From Anopheles merus (Eukaryota > Arthropoda > Insecta > Diptera > Culicidae): DNA of 64,000 nucleotides. Both the position numbers and the translations under genes were made by a program. How positions within the stretch are numbered: position 1 is the first letter of the stretch; every line of letters begins with the position of its first letter. The stretch spans positions 48,258,697-48,322,696 of the forward strand of contig NC_054084.1 in assembly GCF_017562075.2 (NCBI RefSeq), read 5' to 3'. The notes under the pieces are model-generated. The model was not told where the DNA came from and did no database searches. It saw nothing but the letters and a program-made list of their open reading frames with translations. Of this stretch, positions 46,868 to 59,900 are shown in pieces.

Positions 46868-48542
46868 AGAAATCAACAATGGTGAATTGCATAAGCGGTT
46901 AGTCCTGGGAATAGATTAAAATGCATCCGTCCGCAATCGGTGAGCATTAATTTACGACAAAAAATGTGTCACCTTTTCGTTTGAAATGTTAATCCCAGCT
47001 GACCTTACAACAAAGCCGTGAGTTAAAATGACGCGAAATGAAACAATAAATATCAAGAGCATTTCGCTAATTAGAATCGAACGCTTTGGGCTTTAGGCCA
47101 TTTGTTACTCAATAAGAAATCGAACGCAACGAGTGAAAATGATTGATTCCACTATAAAAAATGGGTGTTTATAGCCCGATAATCAAGCGATACATGCGTG
47201 ACTTTGGCCACTTATTAGACACGCCTTCAAAGGTCAAAAAAGCGTGCAGTTCAAAACGAAGTGAAAGGTGCCCTGGAAACGAGTCCACTAACCACCTCGT
47301 GCATATCGTGCGACTATCATGAAACGAAGGAAGGGAAACTTTTTGTTGGGAGATGAAACGTTATGTGTCACAGTACAAAAAAGGGAAAATGTGAAGATAT
47401 TTAGAGTTTTGCGTTCCTGCGATGTAAGTGATACAATGCGATAAAAAAGATTGTATTTTTCATACTCTCATGTGTTTTATCATCATCGTATAGCAAAAAT
47501 TCTTGATATCAGCAAACTCATTTCACCTCAAGGCAACGATGATAACCGAATTTTCTGACGGTTGAAAATTGACGCACCCTTTTTTTGACGCACCCCCATT
47601 GCAATTGCTTCCTGTTGCGGTAGCCTACGATTCAACGGGAATGACGTGATGATGATGAATGACAAATGGCGTTCATTTACGGTTTGGCATTTATTGATTA
47701 CGATTCAACGGATGAAATATTCTGGCCGTGGCACTCATACATCTTTTTCATCGCGGTTGCAGGATAATATTTCGCAAACCGCGTGCGTAAACTCTACTCA
47801 CAAACCCGACGTGAAAGCAGCGCAAATGCAAAAGGAGCGTCCCGTAAAAAAAGGATGGTGATTGGAAAAACGTTCCGTCGGTAAACGTATTCCGAGCATC
47901 GGGCCATCATTACGCTTCATCGTCGGTTAGGCTCCGGTGGCAAAAGGCGATGAGATTTTGCCGACACCACGCCGACGCCATTGGACACTTTTAGGCCATA
48001 ATTTACGCGTGAATTGAAATTTTATACTACACCTTACGTGTGCTTTTTTTCTATTATCTCCAGCCTTTCGGTTTATGGCTATCCTGGTCCACGATCGGAC
48101 TGATATTTTTCTGCCCCGTCATTAAAGGTAAACACTTTATTGATGTCTGTATCGTTTTTTTAGAGCATGCCGCCATCAGCATCTCCGTTCAATTGGAGCG
48201 AGCTCTGCTGAAGCTAGGTTCTTAGCCGCGATCTCATTCTGTTTCTGCTTCTTATTCATGTTGATGGAAACAAATTCCTGGGTGGTTTGAATCATCACCT
48301 TGACGCTGCGTCACGATTCGCGGGGCGGTTCTAGCACGGTGCCCTGTATGGCCATTATTTACTATCTCCATCATCTCATTCCCCTGCACGCAGACAGACC
48401 GCCTTTCTGTGAAATTTGAAGTGTTTTAACATTGTAGCATTTAAGCGGAGCGGATAATGAACGCATTTTTGAACCATTTATGTCATCATGAATGTGGTCG
48501 GAGGGATGAATGGAGCACTGGTTTTTGTTTGATGTTTCCCTA

Positions 48543-49084
48543 ATGGGGCCCTTCACGATTCTAGTCAGTTTTTTGTATGGAGTTTGACAGTTGGAGGCTG
48601 AAATCATGTAAACACTCCATACAAAACCACACAAAAAACTAGCCTGCAATTTTCAGTCTAGATTATTCTAGCCTCAAAGCTAGAATTAGATTCGAGTACC
48701 TGCTCGAAAACACGGTGTTGTTTACATTTACCACAAGGTGCATGAAAGGGAACAGGTGGTGGAATCTAGAATCAAAGTGTATGTAGTACAGATGGTCTCA
48801 TAGCATGTTTTTATAACCAAATGTGATTATCTCTTTTTGACAGGATGGGTGAAAACTTTTGTTCAAACTAGCTTTCTGAAGGCTTGATGAATACACAAAA
48901 CACTCTTAAAATCTTCATTTAGAAACAGAAGCGATAAAAATCTGCTTTCTAAATTCATACACCTTGGGATAAGCCCTCCTGTATATTATACCTACTTAGA
49001 TAGCTGCTCGAAAACTGCTATACAATGCAAACAGCTGACAGGCTGAAATTTCAGCCTACGAACTTAAAACGGAAAGGACCCCAA
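48543..49084. mobile_element. MITE-like inverted-repeat element with TA target duplication
   Basis: The left end reads ATGGGGCCCTTCACGATTCTAG, split as ATGGGGCCCTTC plus ACGATTCTAG. The right end, reverse-complemented, reads TTGGGGTCCTTTCCG. The two are clear but imperfect terminal inverted repeats, each flanked by TA (48541-48542 and 49085-49086). Subterminal GGCTGAAAT occurs in opposite orientation near both ends (about 48596 and 49041-49056). An internal hairpin is formed by TTTTTTGTATGGAGTTT and its near-complement around 48569-48642. At 542 bp with no transposase frame, it fits a non-autonomous MITE. The TA target suggests a Tc1/mariner-type source, which is inference. I cannot name the family. 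Confidence 0.55.
49041..49056. repeat. perfect 16-bp palindrome inside the MITE-like element
   Basis: GGCTGAAATTTCAGCC is its own reverse complement. Its half-site GGCTGAAAT recurs near the left end of the element. Confidence 0.85.
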
Positions 49085-52000
49085 TATGCATGATTGGGAT
49101 GGTAAATAACTTGATTTGAATAACAAAGACATGTTTTTCGTTTATGACAACGTTGAAAAGAATATTCCTGTTGCTTTGTATCATTTTCAACATACGTTTA
49201 GTAAAGAAAATACTTTTTTTCTAATGAATGAACGCAACGTTGCAAAACACATTATTTAACCGTTTTATATAATTCGTAAAGTCGGTGTAGAGTGTCGATG
49301 ATGTAATGCGTTTATTCGTCTGATGAGCTGAATTGAAAATGACGCGTTGTGTGTTCCTGCAAAAATCCTGCTCAGGTGGGAGCAGGGAACTGTAGCAATC
49401 TACAGCGTATTATAAATTGCCACTAATCATGTGCTTCAAATTATAGCACCAACCGATACTCCAATATGCAGCCACAATCTTAGCCTTGATGGGATGAATT
49501 TGGGCAGCATGGGCAGCATATTTTACCGCCGTAGTGCAAGCACATCGATCACGGAATCATCTCGCAACGTATCGTGTATAATCCTTACCGCTTCGTTTTC
49601 TATGGAACGTCGAATCAATAGCCCTCGCACATCACTGATCGCACTCGTGGTCCAGCTTGAACCGTACGATTGATTGGACGGAATTATGGTTTCCGCGCCG
49701 GTTCATCGAAATAATCCGGCCGGCTTTAAATACGTCCGTAGCAAAGGATCCGCACTCCGGCAATCAACAGTCGGTGGTGAATCATTCCATCGACCGGACC
49801 GTCGACGCGGTCGGAACCAAGCTCTAGAACCTCACCAATTTCGCAATTATCATCGCAGACCATAAACTTTGTGCCAACGAAACAGCAAGAAACCTCAGAA
49901 CCGTCGGGCAGGGGAAGACACACAAAAGGCAGCAAAGAAATGCGTAAAGTTTTCGGCGAAACATGGCGTCAATATGAAAAGCGAAAGCACCCATTTTTAT
50001 TGATGTAACCAATCACGAGAAACAACAACCATAACGAAGTGAACAAATAACGCAACATCGCTCACTCCCATTGTTAAATCGCTTTTCGTGACGCTGCTTG
50101 GGCATCGGGAATGTGTCGCACGGTCCGCACCGGCGTCCGGTGGAAGAGCCGGGTTTCTTTTCCTTTGTTTGGGCTGTTTTTATCTCGTAACATTTTAATC
50201 TTGCGTTTCGCGTAATTGGAGCTAAATTAGAGTCGAACTTTGCTCCGGTTTCTTTGCCGGTCGGTGTTGTGGCTGTTTCGCGTTGTCGTGTTTTCTTTTC
50301 GGTTTTACTCACGGGGCCACGTCAGCGGCTGGTACGGACCATCGGTACGACGTGCTCGTTTTCAATCAACGACTCCCTTGGGTGTAGTACCGGATCGGAT
50401 CCGCGACATAAAGCGCTATCTCTCCTACCGTTCGAACGTGTCGCCGAACGGAAAGTGAAGGCATCACGGGACCAGTCGAAACAATAATCCCGAACCGAAA
50501 TGGCACCGGCATGATTGTTGAAGCCCGAGAAACGAGAAACAGACTGCGCGCGGTGGAAGGGCGCCTTAAGAGCCCTTTGGCACGTCACTCTTCATCTGGC
50601 TGTGGCCATAATCGTTTGTGAGAACGCGTGTCACCTCGCGGCCAGTAGGGAAGGCAAAAGAGTGGCAGGAGAAGAAAGAAACAAAAAAACACATTGGATG
50701 GACCCGTAGAAAAGCTGGACAGTGCATTCCGGGTTCGATTCCGCGCTCGATTGGTTGCAAGCGGAATTTCCAACAGAAACGATTTGCGTTTCACCTTTGT
50801 TTCGGGTTCGGTCCGGAGCAAGGCACGTTCGGGAAAGCTGAAAACTGAACTTTTCAGTGAAAGTGAAACGGAACCCTACCATCAAGAGGAGTCTGAACCC
50901 GTGGTCGAATGCTTTCGAATACGGCGTTCTATCATTTCAATTATGTCGTTTCGAACAGCCTGGTCCACAAATCGGATTTGCTCGTGAAGGCTACTCAATC
51001 GACACGTTTGTACGCAGAGAAAAAAATCAAGGGCTCGTACAGTGAATAGAAATGCTTCCGGTGGATAGGTGGATGAACTGAGGCGCTACCAGTGTCACGT
51101 AGTAGACGAATCGCATTTCTTCGTCCTCGTTTGCCGTAGCCTGAACATAACATCTAAAACATAGCAAATCGTGAAGAAAAAAATGAAAATGTGTATCTGG
51201 TACAGGTCATGCCCCCCAAATTATTCTCAAATCTACCTCCAACATCGCAGGAGACATGTTTTGATGCAACAGCTTACGGAAAAGACTTTTATCTGAAATT
51301 GCCGATCTTAATGTGCTAACACTCCGCCTTGCCATTGTGATACGCAATAGACAGCACTGTTTTGTAGTATAAATAGGGAAAAAGTGAAAGATCATTAACT
51401 GCGTTAAAAGTAGTATAAAATTTAAACATGCTATACAACGAAGCTATTTTGAAATATCTCACTAACTTTACTTTTCTACTCTACTTTTCTACTTCTTTTT
51501 TGCTTTTTTTGGCTATTGCAATAAAAGCTAATCAGAAGCGTTGCCGCTTGTCATTTCGAAATATTGTAATTTCATCGACCGTACATCAAGATTAAAAGCT
51601 GGTGATTCAATTAAGTATCATAGAAATACGGTTGTGGAAGATACTAGCGAGATGTATTTTTGCGACCTGTCCAGCCATTTTTAAGTAGATTACTTGCGGG
51701 AAAATTTAAACGAACGTACGGGGTGCTTCATCTCATTCCAGGCGTGTCTTCAGGCGCTCTGGAACGTGGAACGGGCGGTAAAGACGGTTATACCTTGCTC
51801 ACCATAATCCCGAGGAAGGTCTGACCGGAGGATATAAACCACGAAAATTACTACTATAAATTTTCAACCATAAGCTGTTCTGTTAGGGGCTATGGGGAGG
51901 ATCAACCTGTACTTCTGGGATGCTGTGGGGACTATTTTTCGTTACTTTAAATTAGGTTTGTTTTGTGGATCCTTGCTGATAAATCGTACATTTATGTCTA

Positions 52001-53785
52001 ATTTTCATACAAGTAATGCGTTATTGCGTTGCGTTAAATAATATCACGGTTATTTAAAAAAAAACAACATAAACTACGCAGAGGGAAATGATACGCTGAA
52101 TTTTAATTGATTATGTAAAAATAACTAGAATCATGGTCATCAACTGAACACACACACGTCGAACAGGTGAGGCAGAGAAAATGTTTGCCTGCTCGAGCAG
52201 AATGTTGGGCCTGCTCGTAGCCTAACGCGATGGTAAAGCCAAAAGAAACACGTATTCCATCAATTCAGTGCCCAAAGATCGATAACCATTGCCAAACGTA
52301 AGTGGGGAATGATAATAAATACGCTTTTATGATAAACCCTCCCTCATATGTGTATAAATATCCATTCGTTGATTGGATTCAACGCGCTCCTTGCCGGATG
52401 GCTAAATGGGTTCCGGTGGTTATTTGATAGCGAAAACGTGAAATGTTCGGTGGGTAATATCTGTACACACTCTACCGCATGCTGGTGGGTGCTTTCTCAT
52501 TTTATCACACACCCCCAAAATGTTGCTTCGCAGCATCAGCAAAAGATTGATCATCGGACGGAAAGCATGTAAGGATTTGGCCAGGATGGATAAGGAATAA
52601 AAATTCGCCAGTCGGTGGCGGTGTTGAGAGACAAAGAGAACCATGCAGAATGAATTTTGCGTGAATTCTTAGCCCACCCAAGAAAGGAAGTAGTAGTTCC
52701 GCGTGCACTACATCAAGATAAATGACAAGACATACGGGAGAGCCTACGGAGGGACCTCGGCTGATCTGCCAAATATCGAAACGAGTTATTTGTAGTGATG
52801 TCGGAAGCTTTATGAGTGCTAACTTATTATTATGAGAAACCATAATGGTTTTTTTTTCTTTCTCTGTATCTCTTTACTTTGTTTCGCGAGAGAACGTTGA
52901 AAGCACGTTATCAATTTCTTTTCTGTTGTGTCTACGTTTAATTGGTTATTGATTTCCCCCTTCCCTGTAGGTTTGGTTTGTGGTTCTGATACTTACATGA
53001 GTAATGATAAGAGAATTATTAATAGGCACTTGTGTATACATCAATATACAAAGAGATGTTGGTTTCCGCATAAAAACGCAAAACTGAAATAGGGAAATGG
53101 TATTTTTTTGTAATTGACAGAAACTTATGTTCAATTCAATTAAACCCCTCCAGAGTGCGGCTCGAGCTTTGATGAAAATGTTTCACTTAGCTCTCCAGTG
53201 GAGCAGAAATTAAAAACACGATTCGCTAGAACTTGTGTCTAATGAAATATTTCTCTTTGATGGCTTCTGGACGGTTTTCCTACGAACAAATGAAGCTAGG
53301 AAAGAAAAACATTCAGCCGAGAAAATAAATAAACAAGTTCAATCAACGGCCAAGGATGAAGCTATTAGCGTGCTGCATTGACCTTTAGCTCTAGTTCGAG
53401 AACTAAAGCAAAAGTTTTCATCCTGCCCGGTGCAGTCCCGATGGTTGGGATGGGCTTGGTGAAGACGGCTTGGAAACAGGGAAAATGTTTTCTGAAGTTT
53501 TTGCGTAGTTGTTTGTTGTAGTCATGTTTTCTTGTGTGGACTGTTTCATCTTTCAGCTGGCAGGGTTTTAGTCGTACGCTGAATTGAAAGACTTGATGAG
53601 CTTTGCATCAAACAAATTGCCAGGTTGATGTTGGATCGTGGTTCGATCGAATCTAAGCTAGGTGGACTGTACTTTCTTCCTCATGTCCGTAACACCGAAC
53701 AACAGTTATCGGTTGGTTTGGGGTCGGCACAGGGCAGAATCACGAAGCAAACTTTGATATAGACGTGCGTGCAAGTACTACTCAC
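49085..53785. other. non-coding stretch to the left of exon 4
   Basis: It is AT-rich near 49090-49330 and 51360-52140. A coding-like minus-strand fragment lies at about 49516-49690. GC-rich open frames at 50240-50990 have no recognised domain. The next exon of the ed-like gene is not here as far as I can see. Confidence 0.55.
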
Positions 53786-53982
53786 AGTTCACGGACAAGG
53801 TGACTGTCGTTTCCAGCTTGTCCTTCTCCGACATGGCACGATTCCAGACGACGCAGCGGAACTTTGCCCCATCGTCCTCCCGGCGAGGAACGATCGATAG
53901 GGTGCTGGAGGTGCGCAGATCTTTCGATCCACCCTTGGTAATGGTCGACTTGAGCGGCTTTTCCGAACCCACTCGGTACCAC
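53786..53982 (-). CDS. ed: ed-like coding exon 4: end of Ig domain 2
   Basis: The acceptor cccacag ends at 53983. The exon (197 bp) begins with G, completing Thr178, followed by Trp179, the core tryptophan of Ig2. It encodes the GGSKDLRTSSTLSI strand, the F-strand motif DDGAKFRC (Cys221) and VVWNRA, and ends at LSVN plus one base before the donor GTGAGT at 53785. The phase-1 boundary coincides with the end of Ig2. That is the usual boundary for a further Ig domain, and a Tyr codon would fit the single T. The in-frame TGT GAG TAG that follows is intronic and is not a real terminus. Confidence 0.93.
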
Positions 53983-56900
53983 CTGTGGGCGAGAAGAACG
54001 TATAGAGGGGCGTTTGATGAGAGAGGTGGCTGTGATCTGTGAGAAAAGTGACGACTTACGTGATGGTTGGATCCGGTGAGCCACCGATGCTACTGCAGGT
54101 CAGATCAAACTTTTCGTCCTCGGTTGCCCGCAGCTCGACCGGCTCGACAAAGGGTGGCTGTGGTGGTGTGAGAACAGTCAGGTTGTAATACTCCTGGTGA
54201 ACGTCCGCACCCGTGCCGCTCGCTTTCACGCGGCACTCAAACCGCCCATTGTCCCGGCTGTATGATGTGTTCATAATGGTAAGATCGTATATACCCTGCT
54301 CTGGTCGAAAGTCAATCCTGAAAAAAGGCAGCAAGAAAAATAAACGCATAAATTTGGTGGAATTTTATGAGTAATTATCTATCGCACTTATAGCTAGGAT
54401 GAATGCTACTCGATTGCTTGAAAGGTGCTTGACATTTGATTTATTATTGGCCAAGCATCCTGTTATCATGCCCACTAAGATTGCGTGTTGAGCATGAAGA
54501 TAACACTGATATCCATGGAAACGCTTATTAAAGACGATAAGCCAAATAACTTTTACCGAAAAAGTAGTGAACACACCGAGTGCTAATGTAGTGGCTTCCA
54601 GTGAAAGAAACTTGTACCAAAGTGCGTTCCTAGAGATTTCTCATAAACATATTATTGCATCGCGTGAGCCAATCATGCTCTCCGCATCGGTACGGAAAGA
54701 TTGTACTGGAGCTAAAAATAAATCCATAATTGCTTTGTTTCGAGCAAAGACTTCACGTACGATTGTGCTTCGCGGTTCAGATCTGGCACGCGCGTGCTAG
54801 AATGCGTACACCCCGGAAAGAGCGCTTAATGTAATAGATACGCCTCAGCAATGCGCAAACATAAAAACGTGCTCGTTTTCTCTTGAGGCAGTAGCTTAGG
54901 CAACACTACAACATACATTTGAAATTTCGTGGAACCTGGCGACGGGGATGTATTTAGAAACAATAGCACTGCTTCTGCGCGATTAGCAAACAATTAATTT
55001 TCATGTAAGAACAGTATGGCAAAAAAGTCCCTCACGCCCACATCCGAGCGCAGATCGGTTTCGGGGGCGATAGGTTCGTGAGATGAAACCGACCTTCAGT
55101 GAAATTAATTTTCCAGCGTACGCCGTGCGGTTTGCTTCCGCCCGCTTGCACACGGTGACATGAAAGTTGATTCGATTTTCCGCATTCTGGCGCCAGCTAT
55201 TCGCTCAAAATCCGCACTACTGGATTCAATAGCATTCTAGCACATTTTGCGTTTCGCTACGGGTGGTGGAAATAGAATTTTGTATGAAATGTGTGTGCGT
55301 GTTTTTTTTTCTTTTCATGCCCATCACTGTGCGCGTACGCACTGGTTCGAGCTCGGGCTGCAATTCCATTGCACTCGAGTACACACTTCCAACATTGCTG
55401 AGCCACTCACGATGCGATGGCGATGCGTTTGTTTCGTGTATTTTCCACCTAGATAATTTGGGAAAACATGCCCAAAAACAATCCTATCGGAGGGCTGTGT
55501 TTTTCCTGTCCCATGTTCGATTTTAACTACAGCACTGGCAAATTGCTGCTGCTTCGTCGGACTTGTTCCGGGTGCTCTAGCTAGTTTATGTGCACTGCTT
55601 TCCGCGAGTATCGTATTATTTTAGTCGAGCTGCAAGTGCAAAGAAAACATAGGAAATAGCTTCCAGCTGCCAGGCACTGAGCGCACTGACACATAGCTTC
55701 AACCACACCGATGTTATCGGGCCAAACAGTGAGCAAAGCAGTTTGGTTTCACGTATCAGGTGAGATAATACTAACAAAAAAAGGAAACCGACGGTTGAAG
55801 CCAACTTGAATTGAATTGGCTTGAATTGTCTGCCATAGAAGCAGGATGGATTCAGCTAATTGTGAATGAAACACTAGTGAAATGAATGGTATAAAGATAA
55901 TAATTAAAATAGTATTTTTTGGGGAACAATAATTTACTCTAAAATGCGTGCGCTTTTCACACACAGTGCCTATTTCGTACTATAAACCATTACAAAAGCC
56001 TAAAACAAAAGCTTTACACATACATTGAAACAAAACTAGCAAGTCAACAGTTACTGCAAATGTGAAGCTATAAAATTAGGCGCATAGAAATTAGCCTTAG
56101 ACCCCCATTGCTGCTGTTCCTGCGAGGTGGGTTTATGTTTCCGGCGCCTCTATTCTAACTGGCCCTCGCTCAGCTTGGTGTTTCCCCGGACCAAACAGCA
56201 CAGAAAATTTAGAAGAAATAAAGCAATCATAAAATAAATCATGCCACACGCCACCTACAATGGGAAACGATTCAATGATTTACGATTCGGTAAGTCCATG
56301 GTGCCGCCATCCTGTCGGTGATATTTTTGCGTAACACATTCCATGGCCCGTTTCCTATTCGCCCACGGTTTTGGGGCATTACACGGGACCTTAAAGTTTC
56401 GGTAAGAACAAAACAACAAACAACAACAGCAACAAACAGTCTGTTCCGGCATATGAACGTACCAACTGTGCCTTGATGAAGCGGCCTGTTGACGGAAAGT
56501 TTGGATAGGAACGTTTGAAAGCGACAGCTGAAGCATAAACAATGATCCATGATCCTTTGGAGGGGGGCCAAGCTTCACAAGTTGAGTCGCGGGTGAGACG
56601 CAATGTCGGCTGGAGTAGCTGTTATTCATTGGATAATTATGTTGGGGCGAGCATTATGTTTTTTTGTGTTCGTTTCAAGTTAGAAACTTTAAATAAGTGT
56701 GCAGGTATAAAGTTAGCAGAAACAAGGTGCATACAGCCACAGTAAGCTGTGCAATGAGTGTGTGTAAGCTGTGTGAGAGTTATCCTCTGTGACTTTATTA
56801 ACTTTAAGTTTACAATTTTTACATTTTGATTCAATGATCAAAATCATGAGTCAAATGCATATTACATTTAATCACTTTAATATTACTTTTGAAATGTTGT

Positions 56901-59900
56901 GAGTAACGTATTTTTTTACTTGTAGGATTCATTTAAAAAAAAATGTTGTTTGCTTATTTCGACGGAAGTTCTGTTCAAAGTGCTTTTTATCTGTTAAAAT
57001 TATCCAGCAAAGTTTCTATTCAACAATAATGCGTATGGAAAAACTCATTTGGATTAAGGTGCTATTTGACTGATAGCGAAGAAGAAAAAAAAAACTCTAT
57101 TATCAACTCAAACAAATCTCTTGCATTCTGCTCTGTCGATGCAGCACGCGCGTTTCTTTCCCATTTTTGTCTGACCAAAGAGTGACACTGGGTTAGCACT
57201 ATATTGCTTATTTGGCAAATAACATAAAAGCTTCTCAGAACAATGAGAAACAGCGAGCTGGAACGAGAAAGCAGAGGAAATCAAACTACAAGTAGAACAA
57301 ATCAAAGACCGTTGCAAGTACGAGCGTGGTGTTGTAGGACACAAATATTGTTTCCTCGACTGGGGCATCACCATGATGACCAAGTTTGTGTGAAACTTTT
57401 GCATCGTCTTCTTCTGAAGGGTAAGGAAGAAAAAAAAGGCAGCAGAAAGAAGGTCCATGGTTCACCAAATGTATTGCACGGTGTGTTTGCTGTTGGGGGT
57501 TTTCCAAGCATGTTTGCAAGTTGCATGAATTGACGAAGATTGAGCAGGGTGAACGTGGGCCAGCAATACGATAGAAGAAGATTGTATTTTGCTAATATAT
57601 TCTTTTATGATAAACAGAACGAGAAAATATGGACGGTTTTTTCTCAGACTCGTTCAAAATTAGCTTAGTTTTCGCCTCGTAATCGTAAGGTTCATTAGAA
57701 AAGCGTTATTTTTTGTTTGTTTGTTTGCAATGCTTCAGAAATCATTCGTGTTCCACAATGTCCACAATGTCTCTATTTATTTAGCAACGAAGCATGCTCT
57801 TAATGTCCTTTTTTCAGAATCAATAAAAAAGATTCATTTATTCTCCTGACGACGCATTTTTAAAGCACTCAATGGAGCTAACGTAAAATTAGGCAAAATA
57901 AATGGATGATGGATCATCGCCAACTGAACGCTAACGACAAACACTGTGGACAAACACTAACAAAAAAGATGCAAATTTTTAACATCCCGAACGTAATACA
58001 AGCACTCATTGCACTCTCAAGTCCTTGGCGCTGCTGAGCAGGAGGCCGCAGATAGTGGCGTACGATTTGAGTTTCACCCGAGCGTCGTTTGCTGCTTTGT
58101 TCGAAAATCCTGTTCGAAAATTTATTTCTCCAATGTTTTTCCCATGCTGCTTTCCACCTTCCGGACGCAATGTTTCATCCCGGCTGGCAAACAGCGTGTA
58201 CATCTCCCTCCTCCTTCCGGGTACACCAGCAGCCTGTCGACCGCCTAACCAGCTCCACCGCCCGCTAGAAAGTCAGCTCCAGAATCGGTTTTTATGCGGT
58301 TATGCGCTAAAAATGTTTAATATTCATCACTGTGGTCTTTATGCTGCGGTTGCTTAACTGTCAGAATGAAATAATAATAAACCTGTTTTCGGTGTACATT
58401 TTATCAGTCACTTGACACTTTTCGACCCCGACCCCGGGCACGGCGAGCAAACCAACGGATTGGGGGCTTTCGGCAGGCGTTCGGTACGGTTCTGCTGGCA
58501 CAAGTCCTCACAATCACAAGGCTGTACCACGCATTGCTGGTGCCGCACACAGGGGTGTGAAGTGGCAACCCTTAACCGGATCGGGGTGACCCACCGGTGC
58601 CCCTTTTCCCGTTATCGGGCGGGTATCCGACCAGCGAAAGGTGTCCGCACAACGTGCATTTTTTTGTTTTGGTGTGGTTTACTCCCTTGCTTTTGACACG
58701 CCATCGCGCAGGTGAAGGTCGCGGAGACGTAAAAAAAAAACAATTGTGTGAAAAATTCAATTTTTTGAAAGGTGCAGCACGGGGACATTTTCGGGTGCTG
58801 GAAATCAGCAATCACGTTGACCCCGTTGGTGGTGGTGGTGGTGATGATGTGTTTGACCTGACCCATGTCGAGTGGGGGAGGGCAAGTTGTAATCAAATTT
58901 GTGTGTTGGACTTAATCGCTTTTAGCCCCATGTTCTGTACCATTTTACGTTAGTTTACGCTGTTTGGTGTGTATTTTGTAAAGCGTTGAATATTCAGGTG
59001 CGTGATTTATAAGATCGCGAGTTATGTAAATCTTACATTGGTATGAAATAAGGATTACTTTTTTTCCAACAAACGTTCAATAATTTTAAAAATGTTTAAA
59101 GCTAATGTTCATTAGCTGCACAATGCATCACCAATCTTATAGTGTATATGTTATTTTTTTTAACAAACGTAAAAAAAATAATTTTTAGTGTTTAATTTTA
59201 AAAGTAATGTTCATAAGTACAATGCATCACCAACCTTGTAGTGTATATTGGCGCAGGCTGAAATGGCAATTTTGTTCGCTGTGCTGCAAAACTATGCCAC
59301 GGAAAAATAGCATTTAGATGAAAATTAATGCACACATGCCAATGAAGCATCGCAGTCCGATGATTGAACCGGTAATGACTTTCATATGAGCGTGAGTCGT
59401 CTAATTGCTCGCTTTTGTCGAAAACATATGAATGTGCTGCATTTAAATATGCTTCATCAATTCGTTCACCATTTATGGAGGGAGGGCTATAAAATCAATA
59501 GTTGCACATCGACGTCCCCATCTACAGCTTGGCTACCGAAAATGCTGTTGTCATTTTCCGATCATATCGACCGTGTGCACACACATTCACGAAAAATCTC
59601 GGCCGCTTGATATGGCACAAGCCGCATTATTACCATCAATCCTCACAGTCCAGTTGGGCCGGATCGGAACCGGTTGTGTATCAATACGGTGCACCGGTAT
59701 GCAGCAGTTCGGGTGCATCAACGTTGATAACGAGCGATCCCACCACTGCAGACTCGCTGATCGTTTTGTGACATTTGCTTCCCTGGAACAGACAGTGGCA
59801 CGAAGCGGCAAACGTAAAAACCATCGTAGCGCATAATCGTACAGGTACGTTTATTTGCGCCAGAGAGACTGGGTGGAGAGTAGTGACGGCCACCATCCAC

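Larger units (their letters stand above)
44931..48542. other. non-coding stretch between the SINE and the MITE-like element
   Basis: It contains a CA repeat at 45668 and a GA repeat at 46779. A small open frame at 48040-48225 encodes a hydrophobic segment but has no ATG. I see no recognisable gene. Confidence 0.55.

Noticed and set aside
46637..46879. Minus-strand Ser-Leu-rich open frame
   Set aside because: It is a translation of the GA repeat at 46779-46862.
48040..48225. Possible small exon with a hydrophobic segment after a strong polypyrimidine acceptor (cag at 48061-48063)
   Set aside because: The frame has no ATG, the following intron-like gap is only about 33 bases, and no partner exon could be identified.
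50690..50760. tRNA-like B box (GGTTCGATTCC)
   Set aside because: No A box at the right distance and no cloverleaf pairing upstream.
54318..54349. ATG-initiated extension of exon 3 (MRLFFLLPFF)
   Set aside because: This is the polypyrimidine tract and acceptor of intron 2 read as codons. The true frame enters at 54317 in phase 2 from exon 2.
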